A program made the position numbers and the translations under genes. Source: Faecalibacterium prausnitzii (GTDB lineage Bacteria > Bacillota > Clostridia > Oscillospirales > Ruminococcaceae). Taken from it: a stretch of DNA of 64,000 nucleotides. Position 1 is the first letter of the stretch. The number at the start of each line of letters is the position of its first letter. The stretch covers positions 1,054,001 through 1,118,000 of the forward strand of contig NZ_CP065377.1 in assembly GCF_019967995.1 (NCBI RefSeq). Direction: 5' to 3'. The notes beneath the pieces were generated by a model that was not told where the DNA came from, searched no databases, and saw only the letters and a list, made by a program, of their open reading frames with translations. This document shows, in pieces, positions 58,526-64,000 of this stretch.

Positions 58526-59143
58526 TCACACCGAAGCAAAAAACGCCGCCTGGAACGCATCCAGTTCCTCGAACCGGTACAGGCGGTTCAGCGCCTCCAC
58601 CAGTTCCTTTTTCGAGAGGCGGGGCGGCAGGCCCAGGGCGTTGAGCAGCGCATATTTCCGCTCGGCGCTGCCCGGTGTGCCGGAGAGCCCCCAGTCGTAG
58701 AGGTCGGCATAGGTGATGGCCCGGCCCTCCGGGCGGGGGGCAGCTGCGCCAGCCTCGGCACCGAGGGCATCCTTAAGCGCCTGCAGCACGATGGCGTCGT
58801 CCACGCCCTCCACGCCGAGCAGACCCTCTTTGCCGGGCTGCGGCTTCCGCTTTTCCTTGCCGTGGATGGCGGGCACGTAGGCCTGCACCACGTGTTCGGC
58901 CCCCACCAGATTGGTGATGTAGGTGCGGATGCGGAACCCGGCGGCGTCCGAATCCGTGAACAGGATGAGTCCGTTTTTCTTTGCCAGCGCCTTGAACAGC
59001 TGCTGGCGCTTTTTATCCTTATAAATGCCGAATCCGTCGGTCAGAAGGATCAGCGCGTCCGTCAGGTGGGAAAGGCGAGCCGCATCGTATTTGCCTTCCA
59101 CCACCAGCACCCGGTCGGTGTGGAGAAGTTCTCGTTCGCTCAT
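58526..59143 (-). CDS. rnmV: Toprim ribonuclease M5-like protein
   Basis: The 205-residue protein has an N-terminal Toprim domain (VLVVEGKYDAARLSHL with the catalytic Glu, then ILFTDSDAAGFRI). A C-terminal DUF4093-type part follows. RNase M5 matures 5S rRNA in Firmicutes; this member is of the M5-like group, so the same role is probable but not certain. Its start overlaps the end of holA by four bases (ATGA), so the two are coupled. Confidence 0.83.
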   Translation of the reverse strand: MSERELLHTDRVLVVEGKYDAARLSHLTDALILLTDGFGIYKDKKRQQLFKALAKKNGLILFTDSDAAGFRIRTYITNLVGAEHVVQAYVPAIHGKEKRKPQPGKEGLLGVEGVDDAIVLQALKDALGAEAGAAAPRPEGRAITYADLYDWGLSGTPGSAERKYALLNALGLPPRLSKKELVEALNRLYRFEELDAFQAAFFASV

Positions 59144-60168
59144 CGTCCGCTCCCCGCCAGCGCCAGACGGCAGAGAGCTGCTTCCAGCAGTACCTCCGCG
59201 TCTACGGGCTGGCTTTTCAATGATCTGTCCAGATCCAGCAGGACCTGCAAGCAGGCTTCCAGCTGGCCGAGGGTGTAGTGGCTGGCGGTCTCGGCCGAGC
59301 GCTTGAGCCGGTAATCGCTGCCCTTGTAGCCGAACTCCTTGAAAACGGTGCTGTAGCTCTTGCGTCTGGCGCTGCCCAGCTTGACCCGGTAGAGGTCCAC
59401 ATAGCTGCCGATGAGTGCCGCTGTGATGGCGATGGGCTCCTGCTGCAGCCGGAGCAGAGCCTGTAATTTTTTGCAGGCCCCGGTGGCGTTTTTGGCCGTG
59501 ATCATCCGGGTCATCTCGAAGACATCGGCCTCCAGGCTCACGGTGCCCATCTCAGCCACCATGGCCGCAGTGACGGTCTGGTAGCCGGAGAGGGCGCAGA
59601 GTTTGTCCACCTCGTTTTCCAGCAGGAAGGGGTCTTCGCCGCAGCGCTCCAGCAGAGCAGTGGCGGCGCCTTCGGGCAGGGTAGCACCCTGCGCTTTGGC
59701 CCGCTCGATCATCATCACCTTGAGTTCATAGGGCTTGGGTTTGGCCAGCTCTTCGGCATAGCCGAGCTTTTTGCAGGCAGCGGTGAGCTTCTGCGCCCGC
59801 TTGCCGGTCTTGAGTTTGCCGCGCTCCAAAGGAAACACACTGCCCAGCACGACGACGGCATTTTCGAGGCTGGAAAGCGTTTCACACAGCGCATCCAGGT
59901 CTTTGTCGCTGTAGGCGGCGGGGTCCAGTTCAGGCAGGACCACCACGCGCCGGGTGCCGAAAAATGAGATGGTGCCCGCCGCCATGATGAGCTGTTCCAG
60001 CTCCGGGGCGGCACCGTCCAGTACGGTGGTTTCTTCGTCGCTGTCGGCCGAGAGCAGCCGCACGGCAGCCGCCACGGCCTGCCGCACCAGATACCGCTCG
60101 CTGGAATAAAAATAGTAGACCGGGCAGCCGCTTTCTGCCAGCTGCCGGAGCTTTGCTTCCGTTGCCAA
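59140..60168 (-). CDS. holA: DNA polymerase III delta subunit
   Basis: The 342-residue protein is HolA, the clamp-loader subunit that opens the beta ring. Landmarks are YYFYSSERYLVRQAV at the N-terminus, ELEKLCALSG-like ENEVDKLCALSGY, and VFEMTRMITAKNATGACKKLQAL. No ATG fits; TTG 60168 before GCAACGGAAGCAAAG with AAGAAGG about 8 bases upstream is the best start. Longer in-frame upstream sequence has no coding character. Confidence 0.88.
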   Translation of the reverse strand: MATEAKLRQLAESGCPVYYFYSSERYLVRQAVAAAVRLLSADSDEETTVLDGAAPELEQLIMAAGTISFFGTRRVVVLPELDPAAYSDKDLDALCETLSSLENAVVVLGSVFPLERGKLKTGKRAQKLTAACKKLGYAEELAKPKPYELKVMMIERAKAQGATLPEGAATALLERCGEDPFLLENEVDKLCALSGYQTVTAAMVAEMGTVSLEADVFEMTRMITAKNATGACKKLQALLRLQQEPIAITAALIGSYVDLYRVKLGSARRKSYSTVFKEFGYKGSDYRLKRSAETASHYTLGQLEACLQVLLDLDRSLKSQPVDAEVLLEAALCRLALAGSGR

Positions 60169-60331
60169 AGGGGAGACCTTCTTTCGTTCTTGCGGGGGAT
60201 CTTCTGCCCCGCAGATGCCAGGATATTCGATACCCATAGTGTAGCGGAGTTGCGGGGCGTTGTCAATGCGCAGTGCACAGGGGCCGGGCAAAAAATGCTG
60301 CCTGCCCGGACGTAAAAAATGCCGGGACGGG

Positions 60332-60360
60332 GCTTTTCGGGAACGGAAAAACATGATATA
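60332..60360 (+). promoter_or_regulatory. Promoter of the rhomboid gene
   Basis: TTTTCG, a 17-base spacer and TATACT at 60355-60360, the same design as elsewhere. GC-rich CCCGGC/GCCGGG repeats lie on both sides. Confidence 0.55.
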
Positions 60361-60439
60361 CTGAAAACGCTTTTCCCAAATGTTCGGCAAAGAGGAAACG
60401 AACGGAAATGCAGGGGGCCGACCCTGCCGGAAGTAAAAA

Positions 60440-61126
60440 ATGCCCGGCCTCCGCGGGCCGCGAAAGGATGAAGCCATTACGAAACGTGCTAAATTTACGT
60501 TGCAGCTGCAATACAACTCTCCGGTGATCCTCACCTTTTTTCTGCTGTCGCTCCTGGTGCTCTTTCTGGGCCAGTGGACGAACGGCTGGACGACCATGCA
60601 CCTGTTCTGCGTCTACCGCTCCTCGTTCAAAGACCCGCTGTTCTATGTCCGGCTGTTCGGCCATGTGCTGGGCCATGCCAGCTGGGATCATTTCCTGAAC
60701 AATATGCTCCTGCTCCTCGTCATCGGCCCGCCGATGGAGGAAAAATACGGCAGCATCCCGCTGCTGGAGGGCATCGTCTTTACGGCGCTGGTGTCCGGTG
60801 TGCTGCAATGCGCGCTCTTCCCCCGCACGGCCCTGCTGGGCGCTTCCGGCATCGTGTTCATGCTCATCATGCTGGCGTCGCTGTCCGGTTTTTCGGGCGG
60901 CATCCCGGTCACGATGCTGCTGGTGGCGGCGCTGTATCTGGGCCAGCAGGTGTACGATATCGTCTTCGTGCATGACAATGTCGCCAACTTCATGCACATC
61001 GTGGGCGGCATCTGCGGCACGGGGTTCGGCTACTTCTACGCCCTGCGCCCCCAAAAACGCCGCAAGGCGTCCGGGGCAAAGCCGGGCCTGAAATTTGAAA
61101 AGACCTCCCGGCACAGGAGCCGGTAA
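60440..61126 (+). CDS. Rhomboid-family intramembrane serine protease
   Basis: The protein of up to 228 residues has six hydrophobic segments, the catalytic Ser in LLGASGIVF (GxSG) and the catalytic His in FMHIVGG. The HxxxN-like HASWDHFLNN lies in helix 2. It cleaves membrane proteins within the bilayer. The start is uncertain: ATG 60440 has only a weak ribosome site. AAAGGATG lies 8 bases before an ATT codon just upstream of TKRAKFTLQL, where the conserved protein begins. Confidence 0.87.
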   Translation: MPGLRGPRKDEAITKRAKFTLQLQYNSPVILTFFLLSLLVLFLGQWTNGWTTMHLFCVYRSSFKDPLFYVRLFGHVLGHASWDHFLNNMLLLLVIGPPMEEKYGSIPLLEGIVFTALVSGVLQCALFPRTALLGASGIVFMLIMLASLSGFSGGIPVTMLLVAALYLGQQVYDIVFVHDNVANFMHIVGGICGTGFGYFYALRPQKRRKASGAKPGLKFEKTSRHRSR

Positions 61127-61130
61127 AGCA

Positions 61131-61175
61131 AAAGATCCCCTTCCGCGCGGCAGGACCATGCGGAAGGGGATCTTT
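61131..61175. terminator. Bidirectional terminator between rhomboid gene and galU
   Basis: A perfect 16-bp stem AAAGATCCCCTTCCGC / GCGGAAGGGGATCTTT. Confidence 0.9.
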
Positions 61176-61186
61176 GTGCAGATGCG

Positions 61187-62062
61187 TTACAGCGTCTTGC
61201 AGAATTCTTTCAGATAAGCGCGGAAGGCCTCGCCGATCTCCGGGTGCTGGAGCGACAGCTCCACCTGTGCCTCGGCGATCCTGAGCTTGTTGCCCATGTC
61301 GTAGTGCTTGCCGGTGAACTCCACTGCGGTCATGCCGCCATAATTGCGGGCGAACTCGGCCATGGCGTCGGTCAGCTGGATCTCGCCGCCGGCACCGGGT
61401 TTGGTGCGGGCAAGGATGTCGTAGATCTCCGGGGTCAGCAGGACGCGGCCCAGGATGGAGTAGTTGCTGAACTCCTGGCCCTTCTTGGGCTTTTCGATCA
61501 TGTCATCCACGAAGAAGTAGTTGTCGTGGATGGGGGTGGTCTTCAGGCTGCAATAGCGGCTCACATCGGCCCAGGGCACAGCGGAGACGCCTGCGGCCGG
61601 ACGGCCGAACTCCTCGTAGGCGCGGATGAGCTGGGCGCAGACCGGGTCTTCTCCCCAGATGACGTCATCGCCATAGATGACCACAAAGGGGTCGTCGCCG
61701 GTAAAGGCTTTTGCCATGCTCACGGCGTGGCCCAGGCCCAGGGTCTGCTTCTGGCGGACAAAGTAGATGTTGGCCAGGTTGGAGATGCCTAGGCACTCCT
61801 CCAGCATCTTCTCCTTGCCGGGTGCGGCCAGCTTCTCTTCCAGCTCCGGGCTGCGGTCGAAGTGGTCTTCGATGATGCTCTGGTTGCGGCCCAGAATGAT
61901 GAGGATGTCGGTGATGCCGGAACGGACGGCCTCTTCCACCAGATACTGGATGGCGGGCTTGTCCACAAGGGGCAGCATCCCTTTGGGCATGGCCTTGGTG
62001 GCGGGCAGCACACGGGTGCCAAGGCCCGCAGCAGGGATGACCGCTTTCGTGACTTTTTTCAT
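61187..62062 (-). CDS. galU: UTP-glucose-1-phosphate uridylyltransferase
   Basis: The 291-residue enzyme makes UDP-glucose. It shows the nucleotide-binding start KAVIPAAGLGTRVLPATKAMPKGMLP, then KQTLGLGHAV, VVIYGDDVIW, IEKP and GGEIQLTDAM, all as in GalU. ATG 62062 follows AAGGAG. It supplies the UDP-sugar for cell-envelope and galactose metabolism. Confidence 0.95.
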   Translation of the reverse strand: MKKVTKAVIPAAGLGTRVLPATKAMPKGMLPLVDKPAIQYLVEEAVRSGITDILIILGRNQSIIEDHFDRSPELEEKLAAPGKEKMLEECLGISNLANIYFVRQKQTLGLGHAVSMAKAFTGDDPFVVIYGDDVIWGEDPVCAQLIRAYEEFGRPAAGVSAVPWADVSRYCSLKTTPIHDNYFFVDDMIEKPKKGQEFSNYSILGRVLLTPEIYDILARTKPGAGGEIQLTDAMAEFARNYGGMTAVEFTGKHYDMGNKLRIAEAQVELSLQHPEIGEAFRAYLKEFCKTL

Positions 62063-62103
62063 GATTCAAAACTCCTTCGCAAAACTATCGCAGGCTGGGT
62101 GCA

Positions 62104-63084
62104 TCAGCCGTAGACCAGATTGAGCAGGGCGTCCACATTGGGGCCCAGCAGCAGGGTGCTGGCGCTGCCGATGACCATCAGCAGCAAAAAGCAGCCGAAC
62201 ACCGCCGCAAAGCTGACGCCGCCCTGTGCGGCCAGAACGGCCTTGCGCTGGGCTTCGTCCGGGAATTCAGAGCGGATCTTCCGGATGCGGTCTGCCGCGC
62301 TCTTGCGGTAGAGCCACTTGCCGTACATGCCGCGCACGACCATGAGCAAAAAGCTCAGGGCCGAGCACAGGCGGGCCAGCAGGACCATCGTGGAATCGCT
62401 CAGAGCGGGGGCCATGGTGCTGCCGGTGAGCTGCATCAGCTGCAGCAGGGTGGGCACGGCCAGCAGCAGCTCGGCTGCCAGGAAGCCGAACGCGGGCTTC
62501 CATGCCTTGCGGTAAAAGAAATAGAATGGCCCGAACAGCAGTGCCGAAAAACTCATGGAGATCTTGCTGTGCGCCAGCTGCATCCGGCAGTAGGTGCTCA
62601 GGTAGGCGGGGGACGCAGGGCCGATGTAGCTGGCCCAGTCCTTGCAGGGGATGCCGTCCAGCATCTCGTCCTTGCCAAAGGCGGCCTCATAGGCCTGCCG
62701 CATGGGGTCCTGGGGCATGGAGCCGGTCTCCTGATACTGGCGGTACAGGCTGGAATAATCAAAATTGCCCTCGCCGGGGCCGGCCGTGCGGTCGGCAGGC
62801 TCTTCGGCCCCTTCCGGCGGCAGCACGGCACCGCAGCAGCGGCAGTGGTCCTCGCTGCGCAGGGTGCGCTCGCCGCAGGCAGGGCAGGTGCACAGCTCGG
62901 ATTCCTGATACGGGAACTTCCATTCGTATCCGGCGGCATGAGCCGGGCTGTGGATGCAGCGGCCCAGTTTTTCATAACAATCCCGGTGGTACGGTGCGCC
63001 GCAGTCGGGGCAGACGACGATATCGTCCTGCAGCGTCAGCGGCTTGCCGCAGCCCTCGCAGGGGCAGCCATAATATTTTGGCAT
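62104..63084 (-). CDS. Zinc-ribbon membrane protein with DUF2628-like region
   Basis: The 326-residue protein has an N-terminal RING-like zinc ribbon (CPCEGCGKPL, CPDCGAPYHRDCYEKLGRC) and a second ribbon (CTCPACG...CRCCG). An acidic linker follows, then four hydrophobic segments, of which GPFYFFYRKAWKPAFGF is typical of DUF2628. It is a predicted membrane protein of unknown function. ATG 63084 follows GGGAGGAAG. It is upstream of galU by 41 bases in the same direction. Confidence 0.82.
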   Translation of the reverse strand: MPKYYGCPCEGCGKPLTLQDDIVVCPDCGAPYHRDCYEKLGRCIHSPAHAAGYEWKFPYQESELCTCPACGERTLRSEDHCRCCGAVLPPEGAEEPADRTAGPGEGNFDYSSLYRQYQETGSMPQDPMRQAYEAAFGKDEMLDGIPCKDWASYIGPASPAYLSTYCRMQLAHSKISMSFSALLFGPFYFFYRKAWKPAFGFLAAELLLAVPTLLQLMQLTGSTMAPALSDSTMVLLARLCSALSFLLMVVRGMYGKWLYRKSAADRIRKIRSEFPDEAQRKAVLAAQGGVSFAAVFGCFLLLMVIGSASTLLLGPNVDALLNLVYG

Positions 63085-63395
63085 AACTTCCTCCCATAAA
63101 TGGTACTTGATGCTATTATACTCCCATCCCGGAGAAAAGAAAAGGTGAAAATCTTCAAATTTCCAGCATGATGGTGATTTTTCCTCTTTACTTTATCACG
63201 GATTCCCGGTATACTAATGAAGTATCTGTGTATAAACTGTATCTTTTTGTAGCCCTCTCAGCCATCGCTGCGCGATGCCAGCTCTCCCGCAGGGAGAACC
63301 CCTGGCGACCGGCTTTTGTGTTTGCCAGAATGCAAAGCGCGATGGACCCATGAGAAATAAGGGCGATACTTCTTATTTTTGAGAGGATATTGAGA
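63085..63395 (+). other. Intergenic region upstream of prfB with a palindromic repeat
   Basis: No gene is seen. The GC-rich block at 63252-63309 has two hairpins, CATCGC-TG-CGCGATG and CTCCC-GCA-GGGAG, flanked by AGCCCTCTCAGCC and CCCCTGGCGACC. In form it is an interspersed repeat of the kind common in Faecalibacterium intergenic DNA (from memory). Confidence 0.55.
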
Positions 63396-64000
63396 ATGAT
63401 CACGACTGAAGAACTGAAAGTGAAGCTGGCCGAATACGGCACAGCGGTGAAGGACCTGGAAGAGGCCCTCGCCATCGAAGCCTCCCGCAAGCGCGTGCAG
63501 GAGCTGGAGCACACCATGTCCCGCCCCGGCTTCTATGATGACGCTGAGCTGAGCAAGAAGGTGTTCGACGAGGTGGGCGACCTGCGCGGCAAGCTGAACC
63601 GCTTTGAAAAGCTGCAGGGCCTGTACGATGACGCCGAAACCATGCTGGAAATGCTGGACGAGGAGTACGACCCGGAACTGATCCCCGAAGCCGAAGAGGC
63701 AGTCAACACCGTGGAGAAGGCGGTGGATGAGCTGCAGCTCATGACCATGCTGAACGGCGAGTACGACCACAGCAACGCCATCCTGACCTTCCACGCCGGT
63801 ACCGGCGGCACCGAGGCGCAGGACTGGGCTGAGATGCTCTACCGGATGTACAACCGCTGGGCCGCTGCCCACGGCATGACCGTGGAAGTGCTGGACTATC
63901 AGGACGGCGACGAAGCCGGTCTGAAGAGTGCTTCGATGATGGTCAAGGGGGCCAACGCCTACGGTCTGCTCAAGAGCGAGAACGGTGTGCACCGCCTGGT
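63396..64000 (+). CDS. prfB: Peptide chain release factor 2 (3' end outside window)
   Basis: The first 201 residues are visible. The N-terminal helical domain (AIEASRKRVQELEHTMSRPGFYDD) is followed by domain 2 with FHAGTGGTEAQDWAEMLYRMY, whose GGQ motif lies beyond the window. The factor ends translation at UGA and UAA. ATG 63396 follows AGAGGA. The frame is continuous: the programmed +1 shift with an early UGA found in many bacteria is absent. Confidence 0.93.
   Translation, partial: MITTEELKVKLAEYGTAVKDLEEALAIEASRKRVQELEHTMSRPGFYDDAELSKKVFDEVGDLRGKLNRFEKLQGLYDDAETMLEMLDEEYDPELIPEAEEAVNTVEKAVDELQLMTMLNGEYDHSNAILTFHAGTGGTEAQDWAEMLYRMYNRWAAAHGMTVEVLDYQDGDEAGLKSASMMVKGANAYGLLKSENGVHRL

Overview
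The window looks like a chromosomal stretch of a gut clostridium of the Oscillospiraceae, most likely Faecalibacterium or a close relative. This is inferred from moderately high GC in the resident genes, strong AGGAGG-type ribosome sites, and a SigK-like sigma factor, GalU, HolA and RF2 in Firmicutes style. Genus-level memory, not a search, is the basis. No rRNA, tRNA or CRISPR array was found.

Layout. 1-4.2 kb: helicase tail, glycine-rich tail-anchored peptide, isochorismatase-like hydrolase, macro domain, membrane protein, SfsA, desulfoferrodoxin. 4.2-5.9 kb: two small Xre repressors flanking a candidate small RNA and a run of hairpins. 5.9-15 kb: DUF523, HAD phosphatase, pentapeptide protein, Pth2, DUF5131, a macro-HTH fusion, a VWA gene with an in-frame amber codon and ADP-ribosylglycohydrolase remnants. 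These are interrupted at 12.19-14.43 kb by an AIPR/Xre island. 15-23 kb: Hsp20 under a CIRCE-like site, YitT, an alcohol dehydrogenase, adenine deaminase, HD and Nudix hydrolases, Fic and a broken MutT. 23-31.5 kb: a decayed integrative-element fragment (ParB-like pair, MazF, AbrB-HipA module, AAA ATPase). 32-36 kb: a BglG-type antiterminator with its RNA target, and a glucose-type PTS permease. 36-43 kb: UmuC/YolD, second copies of the glycine-rich peptide, desulfoferrodoxin and SfsA, then a MarR plus radical SAM mobile pair cassette. 43.5-49.4 kb: a TetR-controlled GH2-symporter-GH36 galactoside operon. 49.6-57.6 kb: single-gene units and remnants. 57.8-64 kb: housekeeping-like genes (SigK, RNase M5-like, HolA, rhomboid, GalU, zinc-ribbon membrane protein, prfB).

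Two themes run through the accessory part. First, a limited set of genes (isochorismatase, macro, SfsA, desulfoferrodoxin, VWA, ADP-ribosylglycohydrolase, HAD, low-molecular-weight phosphatase, pentapeptide, HD, SigK) occurs as one good copy plus truncated or fused copies in a different order. The region has clearly been rebuilt by repeated recombination. Second, many unrelated genes sit behind the same promoter design: a weak -35, a 17-base spacer and TGGTATACT or TGGTAGAAT. Several also share a 5' leader with CGGAATTT followed by GGAGGT, usually just after a terminator. This suggests promoter-gene cassettes exchanged at shared flanks.

Functionally, macro domains, ADP-ribosylglycohydrolase, Nudix hydrolases, a nicotinamidase-fold hydrolase, Fic, adenine deaminase and a purine nucleoside phosphorylase remnant point to NAD/ADP-ribose/purine turnover. 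Desulfoferrodoxin copies, Hsp20 and UmuC point to oxygen, heat and DNA-damage stress.
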